DNA of 37,225 nt from positions 1 through 37,225 of the forward strand of contig JAFAID010000674.1 of NCBI GenBank assembly GCA_019236925.1, given 5' to 3'. The DNA is from Mycobacterium sp. GTDB taxonomy: Bacteria > Actinomycetota > Actinomycetes > Mycobacteriales > Mycobacteriaceae. The notes under the pieces are model-generated. The model saw only the letters and a list, made by a program, of their open reading frames with translations, was not told the DNA's origin and did no database searches. Below are positions 1 to 8,316 of this stretch, in pieces (positions within the stretch are counted from its first letter, which is position 1; each line of letters begins with the position of its first letter). Both the position numbers and the translations under genes were made by a program.

Positions 1-1029
1 GTATTCGGCGCGCCCGGTATCCCGCAGCCACGCGTGTTCGGGGCCCACGCCGGGGTAGTCCAGGCCGGCTGAAATCGAATGCGATTCGATGGTCTGGCCG
101 TCTTCGTCCTGCAGCAGGAATGAGAACGATCCCTGGAACGCTCCGGGCGAGCCGCCGGTGAATGTCGCGGCGTGGCGGCCGGTCTCAACGCCGTCGCCGG
201 CAGCCTCGAAGCCGACCAGCCGAACACCAGGGTCGTCGAGGAACGCATGGAAAATTCCGATGGCGTTGGATCCGCCGCCAACGCACGCAGTGACGGCGTC
301 GGGCAGTCGGCCGGCCTGATCCTGGATCTGCGCACGGGTCTCGAGCCCGATGACGCGCTGAAAATCGCGAACCATCGTCGGGAACGGATGCGGCCCGGCG
401 GCGGTGCCGAAACAGTAGTAAGTGCTGTCGGCGTTGGTAACCCAGTCGCGGAACGCCTCATTGATCGCATCTTTGAGCGTCTGCGAGCCCGATTCGACCG
501 ATACCACCTCGGCGCCCAGCAGTCGCATCCGCGCCACATTGAGGGCCTGTCGCGCCGTGTCGACGGCGCCCATGTAGATGACACAGTCCAACCCGAGCAG
601 CGCGCAGGCGGTGGCGGTGGCCACCCCGTGCTGGCCCGCACCGGTCTCGGCGATCACCCGCGTTTTGCCCATCTGCCGAGCCAGCAAGGCCTGGCCCAGG
701 ACATTGTTGATCTTGTGAGAACCGGTGTGGTTCAAGTCTTCTCGTTTGAGGAATATGCGGGCGCCGCCGGCGTGCTCACTGAGCCGAGCGGCCTCGTAGA
801 GCGGAGACGGCCTTCCGGTGTAGTGCACTTGTAACTTGTCGAGAGCGTCCAGGAATTCCTGGTCAGTGCGCGCCTTTTCGTAAGCGGCGGTGACCTCTTC
901 GATGACCGCCATCAGCGCCTCGGCGACATACCGGCCCCCGTACACACCGAAATGACCCCGGGAGTCGGGGTCGTGGTGGGTGGGCTCTGCGATCGCAGCG
1001 CTGGCACGCGGAAGTTCCAAGGGGCGCAT
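1..1029 (-). CDS. trpB: Tryptophan synthase beta chain, C-terminus cut by window edge
   Basis: Makes L-tryptophan from indole and serine with PLP, in complex with TrpA, in the cytoplasm. The reverse strand reads with the typical mycobacterial TrpB N-terminus ([16 protein letters not shown], then a GVYGGRYV stretch) and stays open to base 1, where it reads [12 protein letters not shown], close to the family C-terminal part; roughly the last 60 residues lie outside. I chose the ATG at 1029 because GGGAGG lies 7 nt before it. An in-frame ATG at 1065 would add 12 residues but has no clear Shine-Dalgarno. It is last in the visible trpE / membrane protein / trpC / trpB run, 99 nt after the trpC stop. 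A GC-rich inverted repeat overlaps its ribosome binding site. Family assignment is secure; the start is less so. Confidence 0.95.
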   Translation of the reverse strand, partial: MRPLELPRASAAIAEPTHHDPDSRGHFGVYGGRYVAEALMAVIEEVTAAYEKARTDQEFLDALDKLQVHYTGRPSPLYEAARLSEHAGGARIFLKREDLNHTGSHKINNVLGQALLARQMGKTRVIAETGAGQHGVATATACALLGLDCVIYMGAVDTARQALNVARMRLLGAEVVSVESGSQTLKDAINEAFRDWVTNADSTYYCFGTAAGPHPFPTMVRDFQRVIGLETRAQIQDQAGRLPDAVTACVGGGSNAIGIFHAFLDDPGVRLVGFEAAGDGVETGRHAATFTGGSPGAFQGSFSFLLQDEDGQTIESHSISAGLDYPGVGPEHAWLRDTGRAEY

Positions 1030-1053
1030 GGGGGTACCTCCCGCTTGCGGGGG
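1030..1053 (-). repeat. GC-rich inverted repeat covering the trpB ribosome binding site
   Basis: On the minus strand this reads a C-run, GCAAGC, GGGAGG, UACCCCC, then the trpB AUG. The GGGAGG Shine-Dalgarno can pair with the upstream CCCCCGC (7 pairs, one wobble) or with the downstream CCCCC (5 pairs), giving two mutually exclusive hairpins that both hide it. It may control trpB translation, or be a dispersed palindromic repeat that landed here. No second copy was found in the window. Confidence 0.45.
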
Positions 1054-1128
1054 AATGTCTGCCATCACGAAGGCTCAACGCGCAAGCGGCTCATATGGTT
1101 CAACCATCTCCGCGCATGCGTCTCTGGG

Positions 1129-1947
1129 CTAGCGGGCCGGCTTTGGACACGATGGATGCCTGCCCGCGGTGACCAGGTCGGCGACGGCGGCCCGGGGATC
1201 GCCGCTGGTAACGAGTCCCTCACCAACGAGCACGGCGTCAGCGCCCGCGCCGGCGTAGGCCAACAGATCGGCGGTGCCGCGCACCCCGGATTCAGCGATC
1301 CTGATCACATCACTGGGCAGCCCGGGTGCGATGCGCGCGAAGCAGTCTCGATCCACTCGCAGTGTCCGCAGATCGCGGGCGTTGACGCCGATTACCCGCG
1401 CTCCGGCCTTCAGTGCACGGTCCGCTTCCGCCTCGGTGTGCACCTCGACCAGTGCGGTCATGCCCAAAGACTCGATGCGCTCCAACATCGACTCCAGCAC
1501 AGGCTGATCCAGCGCCGCGACGATCAACAACAGCATGTCGGCGCCGTGAGCGCGTGCCTCGTGAATCTGATACGGCCCCACCACAAAGTCTTTGCGCAGT
1601 ACCGGAACCGACACAGCGGCGCGCACCGCGTCGAGATCGTCCAGCGAGCCGTTGAAGCGTCGCTGTTCGGTCAGCACACTGATGATCCGCGCACCGCCGT
1701 CCTCGTAGGCACGCGCCAATTTGGCTGGGTCGGAGATCGACGCGAGTTGTCCCGCAGACGGGCTGGCGCGCTTGACCTCGGCGATGACGCCGATGCCGGG
1801 CTCACGCAACGCCGCTAAGACGTCCAGCGGTGACGGCGTGGCCTCGGCGGCCGCTTTGATCGCGGACATGCTCACGACAGCCTCACGAGCGGCAACGTCG
1901 GCGCGAACTCCTTCGATGATGGAGTCGAGCACGTTTGCCGAACTCAT
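1129..1947 (-). CDS. trpC: Indole-3-glycerol phosphate synthase
   Basis: Closes the ring of CdRP to indole-3-glycerol phosphate, the step before tryptophan synthase. It is 272 residues, the size of mycobacterial TrpC, and a single TIM barrel. Visible signature residues are the [10 protein letters not shown] segment (E57, K59) and VLRKDFVV (K119), with the later VGVNARDL and IAESGV phosphate-binding strands. The start has AAAGGA just upstream. Unlike enterobacteria there is no fused TrpF domain, and no trpF gene is seen in the visible trp region; the isomerase step is expected from PriA (12057-12791). It follows the membrane protein gene by 86 nt in the same orientation. Confidence 0.97.
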   Translation of the reverse strand: MSSANVLDSIIEGVRADVAAREAVVSMSAIKAAAEATPSPLDVLAALREPGIGVIAEVKRASPSAGQLASISDPAKLARAYEDGGARIISVLTEQRRFNGSLDDLDAVRAAVSVPVLRKDFVVGPYQIHEARAHGADMLLLIVAALDQPVLESMLERIESLGMTALVEVHTEAEADRALKAGARVIGVNARDLRTLRVDRDCFARIAPGLPSDVIRIAESGVRGTADLLAYAGAGADAVLVGEGLVTSGDPRAAVADLVTAGRHPSCPKPAR

Positions 1948-2033
1948 GTCGGTCCTTTTCCCCTTTTCGCCCTACGGCTGCCAGCAGATCGATGGCGTCT
2001 CTCGAAGGGTAGCGACCGTCGACGCGCGGTTCG

Positions 2034-2717
2034 TCACCGACCCTCGGTGTCAGCGTCGCGTCGTCGTTCGGGATCCACTGGCGCCGCCGACTCTTGCGGT
2101 TGATCGGTTGGATCCTGGGTCGGGTCTTCGCCTTCGTCGAGCGCATCCCAGATCATTCGCTCGGACATCGTCTTCTCGTCGGGCCGCGCCCGTGACCGGC
2201 GGGCACCGGGCGTCAGGTATCTCGTGACCGTGCCTTGAGCCGCGGCCGCCGTTCGCATCAAGAGCACGGCAGCAACGAGCGTGCAGATCGCGGTCGTCAG
2301 GGTGATCGCCGGACCGAAATAATGCCGCTGGCTGCCTATCAACATCAGCACCGGAATGTGCGCGAGATCGGCTCCCCGCACCGCCACGTCCGGGAGCACC
2401 CATAGGCCGATCGCCAGATAACCGGTCGCCAGGCTGGCGACGGCGACCATCAGCGCGAGCATCCGCAGCGGCCAGCCGCGCACGGCCAACGCGGCGACGG
2501 CGGTGGCCAGCAGCACCAGGGCGAACGGGACCAGGGCCGACGACCAGGCCGCGCCGGAGAGTGTGACGAGCTTTGGCGGGCCCAGCCCGTCGAAAGTCCG
2601 CAGGTCGACCCAGGTCAGCCGCGACGCCGCCCACAGTCCGGCGGCGGCGACCACCAGCAGGGCCTGTGCCATCCGGAGGGTCCGCCGGCCCGAGCGGTCG
2701 GGCTGGGCATCAGCCAT
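2034..2717 (-). CDS. Trp-biosynthesis-associated membrane protein (TIGR02234 type, Rv1610-like)
   Basis: A 227-residue integral membrane protein with four hydrophobic segments at about residues 15-33, 55-79, 84-108 and 135-155, and a long charged cytoplasmic-type tail rich in Asp, Glu and Arg from about 165. It starts 8 nt inside the end of trpE and precedes trpC, the same place as Rv1610 in M. tuberculosis. That fixed position gives the family its name; its biochemical role is not known to me. Translation is probably coupled to trpE. A part in Trp export, sensing or enzyme anchoring would be guesswork. Confidence 0.88.
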   Translation of the reverse strand: MADAQPDRSGRRTLRMAQALLVVAAAGLWAASRLTWVDLRTFDGLGPPKLVTLSGAAWSSALVPFALVLLATAVAALAVRGWPLRMLALMVAVASLATGYLAIGLWVLPDVAVRGADLAHIPVLMLIGSQRHYFGPAITLTTAICTLVAAVLLMRTAAAAQGTVTRYLTPGARRSRARPDEKTMSERMIWDALDEGEDPTQDPTDQPQESAAPVDPERRRDADTEGR

Positions 2718-4251
2718 CCCGGTCTGCGTCCGGGGCAGTCAGCGTCTCCGCCGCGGCGATCGCGTTGAGCACCGCCCGCGCCTTATTCGTCGCCTCGGTG
2801 TGCTCGTAGGGACCGTTGGAGTCGGCCACCACGCCGCCGCCGGCCTGAACATAGGCGGTTCCGTCGCGCATCAGCGCGGTGCGGATCGCGATCGCGAAGT
2901 CGGCGTTGCCGGCGAAATCGAGGTATCCGATCACGCCGCCGTACAGGCCGCGACGGGTTTTCTCCACCTCTTCGATCAGCTCCATCGCCCGCACCTTCGG
3001 AGCGCCGGACAATGTTCCGGCCGGGAAGCAGGCCGTCACGGCGTCCAGCGCGGTGCGACCCTCGGCGAGCATCCCGGTCACCGTGGACACCAGGTGCATG
3101 ACGTGGCTGTAGCGCTCGATGTGGCTGTAATCCTCGACGCGAACGCTGCCGGGCGCGCAGACCCGGCCCAGGTCGTTGCGGCCCAAATCGACCAGCATCA
3201 AGTGCTCGGCCCGTTCCTTCTCGTCGGCCAGCAGCTCTTTTTCCAGCAGCTGATCCTCTTCCTCGGTATGCCCACGCCATCTGGTTCCGGCGATCGGATG
3301 CGTCGTCGCCCATCCGTCCTGCACGGTCACCAACGCTTCGGGACTGGATCCTGCAATCGAAAACGCCGTGCCGCCAGCATCATTCGGGATATGGAGCAGA
3401 TACATATACGGGCTGGGGTTCGTTGCCCGCAGCATCCGGTACACATCGATCGGATCGACATCGGTGTCCATCTCGAAACGCTGGGAGGGCACCACTTGGA
3501 AAGCTTCGCCCGCCGCGATCTGCTCAACGAGATAGTCGACGATCTTGCCGTATTCCTCGACAGTGCGCTGGGCGCGGTGTCGCGGCTCGGGTCGGGTGAA
3601 CGTGGCAACTGTCGAGGGCAGCGGCTGACCCAGCGCGGCGGTCATCACTTCGAGCCGCGCGATCGCGTCGTCGTATGCCTCGTCGACCCGCTCGTCGGTG
3701 CCGTTCCAGTTGACCGCGTTGGCGATCAACGTGATAGTGCCCTGGTGGTGATCGACGGCCGCCACGTCGGTGGCCAGTAGCAGCAGCATGTCCGGCAAGT
3801 TGAGGTCGTCGACGGCCAACTCCGGCAGCCGTTCCAGCCGCCGCACCAGGTCGTAGGCGAAGAAGCCCACCATGCCGCCCGACAACGGCGGCAACCCGGG
3901 CAGCGCGGGGGTGGAGAGCAACTCGCACGTGGCATGCAGGGCTTGCAGCGGATCGCCACCGGTAGGGGCGTCCTGGGGCACCGCGCCGAGCCACACCGCC
4001 TGGCCGTCACGCACCGTCAACGCCGACGGCGCGCCCGCGCCGATGAATGACCACCGCGACCAGGACCGGCCGTTCTCGGCCGACTCCAGTAGGAAGGTGC
4101 CCGGCCGGTTGGCGGCCAGTTTGCGGTACGCCGACAGCGGTGTCTCGGCATCGGCCAGGACTTTGCGGGTCACCGGCACCACGCGGTGCTCGGCCGCCAG
4201 CGCGCGGAAATCCTCCCGCGAGGTGGTGGCGGCGTCGAGGTTGACGTGCAT
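2710..4251 (-). CDS. trpE: Anthranilate synthase component I
   Basis: Makes anthranilate from chorismate, with ammonia from the TrpG glutaminase subunit (not in this window). It is 513 residues, the usual size. The N-terminal regulatory region shows an LLES motif (about residues 54-57), typical of feedback tryptophan binding. The C-terminal chorismate-binding domain shows [18 protein letters not shown], the HVMHLVS segment, [11 protein letters not shown] and YGGVIGY. The ATG at 4251 matches the mycobacterial N-terminus ([15 protein letters not shown]). The frame stays open to 4374, but that would run into the divergent bcp gene and adds unrelated residues. GGAAG lies upstream. It heads the trp operon; only 61 nt separate it from bcp, which leaves no room for a classical attenuator. 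Confidence 0.97.
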   Translation of the reverse strand: MHVNLDAATTSREDFRALAAEHRVVPVTRKVLADAETPLSAYRKLAANRPGTFLLESAENGRSWSRWSFIGAGAPSALTVRDGQAVWLGAVPQDAPTGGDPLQALHATCELLSTPALPGLPPLSGGMVGFFAYDLVRRLERLPELAVDDLNLPDMLLLLATDVAAVDHHQGTITLIANAVNWNGTDERVDEAYDDAIARLEVMTAALGQPLPSTVATFTRPEPRHRAQRTVEEYGKIVDYLVEQIAAGEAFQVVPSQRFEMDTDVDPIDVYRMLRATNPSPYMYLLHIPNDAGGTAFSIAGSSPEALVTVQDGWATTHPIAGTRWRGHTEEEDQLLEKELLADEKERAEHLMLVDLGRNDLGRVCAPGSVRVEDYSHIERYSHVMHLVSTVTGMLAEGRTALDAVTACFPAGTLSGAPKVRAMELIEEVEKTRRGLYGGVIGYLDFAGNADFAIAIRTALMRDGTAYVQAGGGVVADSNGPYEHTEATNKARAVLNAIAAAETLTAPDADRDG

Positions 4252-4299
4252 CCTTCTATCTTCCAAGCCGTCTTCGCGGATGCCGCATTGACCCCGGCG

Positions 4300-4305
4300 T
4301 AGCGT
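4300..4305 (+). promoter_or_regulatory. Candidate -10 (TAGCGT) for leaderless bcp
   Basis: A TAnnnT hexamer ends 7 nt before the bcp ATG and there is no Shine-Dalgarno upstream. This geometry fits a leaderless mycobacterial transcript starting at the A of ATG. A short degenerate motif, so tentative. Confidence 0.3.
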
Positions 4306-4312
4306 TACGCCC

Positions 4313-4771
4313 ATGAAAACCGGTGACACCGTGGCCGACTTCGAGCTTCCCGACCAGACCGGCGCCCCGCGCAAGCTCAGCGCCCTGCTGTCCGACGGGC
4401 CCGTGGTGCTGTTCTTCTACCCTGCCGCGATGACACCCGGCTGCACCAAGGAGGCCTGCCACTTTCGCGACTTGGCCGGCGAATTCGCTGCCGTCGGCGC
4501 CAGCCGGGTCGGCATCAGCGTTGATCCCGTTTCAAAGCAAGCCAAGTTCGCCGAGACGCAGCGTTTCGACTACCCGTTGCTGTCCGACACCGACGGCGCG
4601 ATCGCCGCGCAGTTCGGCGTCAAGCGAGGATTATTGAGCAAGTTGATTCCGGTCAAGCGCACGACCTTCGTCATCGACACCGATCGCAAGGTGCTCGACG
4701 TGATCTCCAGCGAACTGAGCATGGACACCCACGCCGACAAAGCGCTGGCCACGTTAAAATCCCGTAATTAA
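4313..4771 (+). CDS. bcpB: Thioredoxin-dependent peroxiredoxin, Bcp family (BcpB-like)
   Basis: A 152-residue cytosolic thiol peroxidase that reduces hydrogen peroxide and organic hydroperoxides. The thioredoxin fold shows the peroxidatic cysteine C44 in [10 protein letters not shown], with a second cysteine C49 five residues on. This is the atypical 2-Cys Bcp/PrxQ pattern, in which the resolving cysteine lies in the same helix. The start matches the family N-terminus ([14 protein letters not shown]). It is divergent from trpE, as bcpB (Rv1608c) is in M. tuberculosis. No ribosome binding site is visible, so the message may be leaderless. The chaA gene that follows in M. tuberculosis is absent here. 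Confidence 0.93.
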   Translation: MKTGDTVADFELPDQTGAPRKLSALLSDGPVVLFFYPAAMTPGCTKEACHFRDLAGEFAAVGASRVGISVDPVSKQAKFAETQRFDYPLLSDTDGAIAAQFGVKRGLLSKLIPVKRTTFVIDTDRKVLDVISSELSMDTHADKALATLKSRN

Positions 4772-4819
4772 CTCTTCGCAGTTCTTCTCGCCCATTCGAA
4801 GCCTCCGTACTCTCGCTGG

Positions 4820-5362
4820 ATGGCAAACGGTGGCATCGGCAAAGCATCGCTATCTTTAGCGGCACTCGCCTTCTTGGTCGGGTGCTCGTCGCCAACGCAA
4901 TATTCGGCTCCCCAATCGTTTACCGTCGGCAACGACGCGGTGGCTCAGGTCGTGCAGGACGCGGTCGGAGGTGACCGACTTGCCGCACCGATCGAGGGTT
5001 CACCGATCGTCACGTGCACCGGGCGAACGAACTGCACCATCAGCTACACGGTCCGAGAGCCCAGCGGCACGGTTTTTCATAAAGAGACGGCTGCGGATGA
5101 GCAATTGTTCTTGCCGACCGCGCAGATGTGGAAAGCGTTATTCGCTGATCCGCAGTTTCAGCGCGGCACCGTCACCGTGCGGGGTCCTTCCGCGAATAAC
5201 AGCGAAACCGCAATCTATTTCACGCTGACCTGCGACCGGGCGGATGCAGCAAAAATCGACTGGGGCAGCGTGGACGGTCATGGCATTCGTACCCAGTGCG
5301 ACTACGCACCGCAGGCTCAGGGCCTCCCTGAGCACACTGAATCGTCGTTGACGGGACGCTGA
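4820..5362 (+). CDS. Putative lipoprotein, mycobacterial, function unknown
   Basis: 180 residues beginning with a lipoprotein signal: a short charged start, a hydrophobic stretch (about residues 10-20) and a lipobox LVGC with C22 as the acylated cysteine, so it should be exported and lipid-anchored. The mature part has four more cysteines (TCTGRTNC, TCDR, TQCDY) that may form two disulfides. I do not recognise a named family. It begins 48 nt after bcpB and ends 79 nt before the kinase on the same strand. No Shine-Dalgarno is seen, but TACTCT lies 6 nt before the ATG, fitting a leaderless start. Partnership with the kinase's extracellular domain is speculation from position only. Confidence 0.75.
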   Translation: MANGGIGKASLSLAALAFLVGCSSPTQYSAPQSFTVGNDAVAQVVQDAVGGDRLAAPIEGSPIVTCTGRTNCTISYTVREPSGTVFHKETAADEQLFLPTAQMWKALFADPQFQRGTVTVRGPSANNSETAIYFTLTCDRADAAKIDWGSVDGHGIRTQCDYAPQAQGLPEHTESSLTGR

Positions 5363-5441
5363 CAACGTTTACCCAGCCGCGCACACTCCGGTTCGGCAGC
5401 AGGTGGGCTCGGGGAAACGGTTGCCTTTGTAGCATGCTGGC

Positions 5442-6980
5442 ATGCCGCTGAACCAGGGAGATGTGTTCGCCGGATACACGATCGTGCGGCGGTTGGGATC
5501 CGGCGGGATGGGCGAGGTCTACCTGGCCCAGCATCCGCGGCTGCCCCGCCGAGACGCCCTCAAGGTGCTGCCCACCAGCCTGACCGCGGACCACGAGTAC
5601 CGGCAGCGATTCAGCCGCGAGGCGGACATCGCCGCAGAGCTGTGGCATCCCCATATCGTCGGCATCCACGACCGCGGCGAGTTCGAGGGACAACTGTGGC
5701 TTTCGATGGACTATGTCGAGGGAACCGACGCCGCCGAGTTGCTGCGCAGCCGGTATCCATCCGGGATGCCGAAAGCCGAGGCGCTCGAGATCGTCAGCGC
5801 TGTCGCTGACGCCCTCGATTACGCCCATCTACGAGGATTGCTGCACCGAGACGTCAAGCCCGCCAATATCTTGCTGACTGAAGCCGGTTCTCGGGGGCGA
5901 CGGATCCTGCTGGCCGACTTCGGAATCGCCCGCGAGATCGGTGGCATCAGCGGTCTCACCGCCACCAACATGGTGGTCGGGACTACCGGCTACTCGGCGC
6001 CCGAACAACTCATGGGTTCAGACATCGACGGGCGGGCCGACCAATACGCGCTCGGTTGCACCGCTTTTCAACTGCTGACCGGGGCAGCGCCGTATCAGAA
6101 CTCCAATGCGGCGGTGGTGATCAGCCAACATCTGTCCGCGCCGCCCCCGCAGATCGGCGAACGACGGCCCGATCTCGCCGAGCTCAACGATGTGATTACC
6201 AAGGTGTTGGCAAAGGACCCCGGTGATCGCTACCCGAGCTGCTCGGATCTGGCTACCGCCCTCACCGGCCAACCCGCCGCCGGCGCGCCGCGCACGGTTG
6301 CCGGGCATGCAGCCGCGGCCGCGACGGCCCCTGCGGCCCGTGTTACCGCGCCGCAGCAGCCCACGCAGGCGAAACCGCGGCGTCCCCGACTGCGACCGGC
6401 GGTGGTGATAGCCGCTGTCGCCACGCTTCTGGTGGTCGCGGTGGCGGCAGTGGTGGGTGTAGATCTGATGCGTCGCCACGCGCACTTGCCGGGCAGCGGC
6501 CCCCACACCGCCACGAACGAGCCGGTCGACGGTGCCAACCCCGGCCCGAGCGAGCCGGGTAGCAGCGCGACCGTGGCACCGCCGTCGGTCCAACTCACCA
6601 GGTACATCACCGATCCCGCAGGCGTTTTGACCCCCGCCGGTCGCACCGCGGTGGAGGGAGCCATCTCGAAGCTCTATACCCAGCGCAACGTCCATCTATG
6701 GGTGGCCTACGTCAACGATTTCTCTGGGCTCACCCCATTCAAATGGGCTGAGGATGCCATGCGCGCCAACGGATTCAGTGACACGGATGGACTTTTGGCC
6801 ATCGCCACCGCCCACCGAACCTTCGCGTTTCGACCCCCGGCCGCGATGACCAACGGGACCGACGGAACTCATTTGAACGCTGAGCTCATTCGAAAAGATC
6901 GGATCGCGCCCGCTGTGCGAAATGACGAGTGGTCCCGGGCGGCGGTGGGCGCTGCCAACGGCCTGGAGAGCGCGCGCTAG
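5442..6980 (+). CDS. Transmembrane Ser/Thr protein kinase with extracellular TPM-like domain
   Basis: 512 residues. The N-terminal PknB-type kinase domain (about 12-270) has every key residue: glycine loop GSGGMGEV (19-26), K41, E60, HRDVKPAN (D137, K139, N142), DFG (159-161), an activation segment with T173 and T175, and APE (186-188). An Ala/Pro-rich juxtamembrane stretch (275-318) leads to one membrane helix (about 319-340). After a Pro/Gly/Ser linker, residues 388-512 resemble a TPM (DUF477) domain: [13 protein letters not shown] near the start, a VNDFSG strand, a [10 protein letters not shown] helix, the DGLLAIA strand, and a final [13 protein letters not shown] helix. TPM domains are usually on their own or in membrane proteins, so the kinase fusion is notable. 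TAGCAT 6 nt before the ATG and no Shine-Dalgarno suggest a leaderless message. Confidence 0.92.
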   Translation: MPLNQGDVFAGYTIVRRLGSGGMGEVYLAQHPRLPRRDALKVLPTSLTADHEYRQRFSREADIAAELWHPHIVGIHDRGEFEGQLWLSMDYVEGTDAAELLRSRYPSGMPKAEALEIVSAVADALDYAHLRGLLHRDVKPANILLTEAGSRGRRILLADFGIAREIGGISGLTATNMVVGTTGYSAPEQLMGSDIDGRADQYALGCTAFQLLTGAAPYQNSNAAVVISQHLSAPPPQIGERRPDLAELNDVITKVLAKDPGDRYPSCSDLATALTGQPAAGAPRTVAGHAAAAATAPAARVTAPQQPTQAKPRRPRLRPAVVIAAVATLLVVAVAAVVGVDLMRRHAHLPGSGPHTATNEPVDGANPGPSEPGSSATVAPPSVQLTRYITDPAGVLTPAGRTAVEGAISKLYTQRNVHLWVAYVNDFSGLTPFKWAEDAMRANGFSDTDGLLAIATAHRTFAFRPPAAMTNGTDGTHLNAELIRKDRIAPAVRNDEWSRAAVGAANGLESAR

Positions 6981-6981
6981 A

Positions 6982-7149
6982 TCACCGTGGTGCCGGTGAT
7001 GCGATCAATTCCATCATCGCCGAAGCCGTGATGGGCGGGCTGTAGTAAATGCCTTGTGCCACTTCGCATCCGCAGTTGCGCAGCCATCCGGCGACATCGG
7101 CGGTCTCCACGCCCTCAGCGACGGTTCTCACGTTCAGAGCATGGCGCGA
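6982..7149 (-). pseudogene. 3' remnant of an EAL-domain (c-di-GMP phosphodiesterase) gene
   Basis: The reverse strand reads about 55 codons to a stop at 6982-6984, with the family's C-terminal signature: VRTVAEGVETADVAGWL, then a GCEVAQGIYYSPP segment. In EAL phosphodiesterases this is the last barrel strand region (VAEGVET, GCD-QGY-F--P). The frame is stopped upstream by TGA at 7150-7152, and no EAL, DDFG or other upstream motif was found in any frame. Only the tail of a once larger gene therefore remains. It sits 1 nt beyond the kinase stop, on the other strand, inside a scar region. Confidence 0.8.
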
Positions 7150-7224
7150 TCAGAATGCGTTGCCGACGTTGCCGCCGCGACGCCGCATGTGTGTGAGGCC
7201 GCGCGGCAGTAGCCGCTGCCAGCT

Positions 7225-7506
7225 CTAGAAGGGCGGACGTTGGTTACATTCGGCGATATGTGGGGTGTTCAGGCCGCGTTCGGCATCGATACGTCGCGCA
7301 CGGTCCTGCTCCCGAGTTCATCGGCGCACCGGCATCATGACTCCGCGGTCGCCGGGTGGTCGATCTACCCTTGGGGCAGAAGACAATTCGCTGGTCGGCA
7401 GACACAGACCGGGGAACAGCAGGCGACTGCCCGGACGAGTGTTGCACCGCTGCCCCCGTAGGCGCGGTCCAAATGACAGTGCCGTCAGCCAGTTGGCGGC
7501 GCGCAC
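7225..7506 (-). pseudogene. Frameshifted C-terminal remnant of a DUF222/HNH protein (REP13E12 type)
   Basis: On the reverse strand, one frame reads QLADGTVIWTAPTG. A second frame then continues NTRPGSRLLFPGLC, LPTSELSS and RGVMMPVRR, hits TGA at 7318-7320, and resumes in the same frame as TREQDRARRIDAERGLN to a stop at 7225. In order, these pieces form the C-terminal tail of the mycobacterial DUF222-HNH proteins of the REP13E12 repeats. At least one frameshift and one nonsense codon separate them, and the HNH cysteines and histidines upstream are missing. The right end touches the tail of the DUF732 gene. This is decayed mobile-type DNA, not a working gene. Confidence 0.75.
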
Positions 7507-7523
7507 GGCGAGGTCGGTGGCGA

Positions 7524-7850
7524 TCAGTGGTCTGGTAGCGGGGTCGGCGAAGTCGCCGGGGTGGCCGTCGAGGCACCAGCTTGCTTCAACTTCGGCTCAT
7601 CCCATGGGCAGTCGGCGACGGCCGATCGTTCAATGGCGTTCGCAGCGTCGTTGACGCTGAATCCGCCGTCGCGCCTGATGGCGAATTCCAGTCCGAAAAT
7701 GTCGCCCGCGGTGTCGGCCTTATCGAGCGCTGCGCACACCTCCTTACCCTTGCGGCTGACGTAATCATCCAGGGGATCAGCGTGAGCCATAGCCGGGGCG
7801 AGCATGGCGGCGACGGCGAGCAGCGGCACGGCCACGTACAGGGCTCTCAC
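7524..7850 (-). CDS. Small secreted DUF732 protein
   Basis: 108 residues with a Sec signal peptide (hydrophobic core about 4-22, likely cleavage after AMAHA at 24). The mature domain fits the mycobacterial DUF732 pattern: DPLDDYV near the start, two cysteines (C39 and C81) expected to pair, GDIFGLEFAIR in the middle and VADCPW near the end, then a Thr/Pro-rich tail. I chose the GTG at 7850 because GGAGGTGAA stands directly before it and the signal peptide then begins properly; the frame is open to 8033 but that extension has no export signal. Family members are small exported proteins of unknown role. It is alone between pseudogene debris and the PE-PPE gene. Confidence 0.82.
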   Translation of the reverse strand: MRALYVAVPLLAVAAMLAPAMAHADPLDDYVSRKGKEVCAALDKADTAGDIFGLEFAIRRDGGFSVNDAANAIERSAVADCPWDEPKLKQAGASTATPATSPTPLPDH

Positions 7851-8289
7851 TTCACCTCCGGCAGCAGCGACTTTGCCAGATAGGGTTCGGCTTACGATAT
7901 CAAGTTGTCGACGTGGTGTCAGTTCGATAACACCTTCCGCAGTGAGAACCATTCGTACCCCGGCCATGGCCCGAGAGGACCTGCGTTGCAATCGTTTTGA
8001 CATCGCGTGGAACCTGCGAGATACAATCGGCAAAGGCTTTTCCCCTGACTCAGCTACTCAAGCTAGGGGTATCCCAGACGAATGCCCGTGCCGTCGGACA
8101 ATTGTTCATCGCGCCAGCCGTTGGCACCTGCCCAAAATGTTTTGAGCAAGTGGTGGCACCGATTGGCCAAAGAACATTTCAGCCGCGAGACGCCGACCGC
8201 TGGTACTGGCGCGCGTCCGTGATTTCCTGTGGCGCGGCATTGTTATCTCGAGCGGCCGGTTGTACATCGCGCCACCCGCCGATCGCCCG
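7851..8289. other. Non-coding interval, no gene recognised
   Basis: About 440 nt between the DUF732 start and the end of the PE-PPE hydrolase gene. Both strands were read. Open frames here have no recognisable family, no good start signal and disagree with each other. The left end must hold the DUF732 promoter. Part could be decayed coding DNA like the neighbouring scar, but nothing can be named. Confidence 0.5.
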
Positions 8290-8306
8290 GCCGGTAATCG
8301 ACCGGC
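8290..8306 (-). terminator. Hairpin after the PE-PPE hydrolase gene
   Basis: A perfect 6-bp stem (GCCGGT with ACCGGC, 5-nt loop) begins 11 nt past the stop codon at 8317. No U-tract follows, which is common for mycobacterial terminator candidates, so function is uncertain. Confidence 0.35.
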
Positions 8307-8316
8307 TGCCGAAACC

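Noticed and set aside
2503..3780. 425-codon open frame on the plus strand opposite trpE
   Set aside because: Shadow of trpE and the membrane protein gene with no family features.
4252..4312. Trp attenuator or leader peptide before trpE
   Set aside because: Only 61 nt separate trpE from divergent bcp; no short frame with Trp codons and no terminator-antiterminator pair was seen.
4252..4374. N-terminal extension of trpE
   Set aside because: The extra 41 residues are antisense to the start of bcp, share nothing with TrpE, and the ATG at 4251 matches the family N-terminus.
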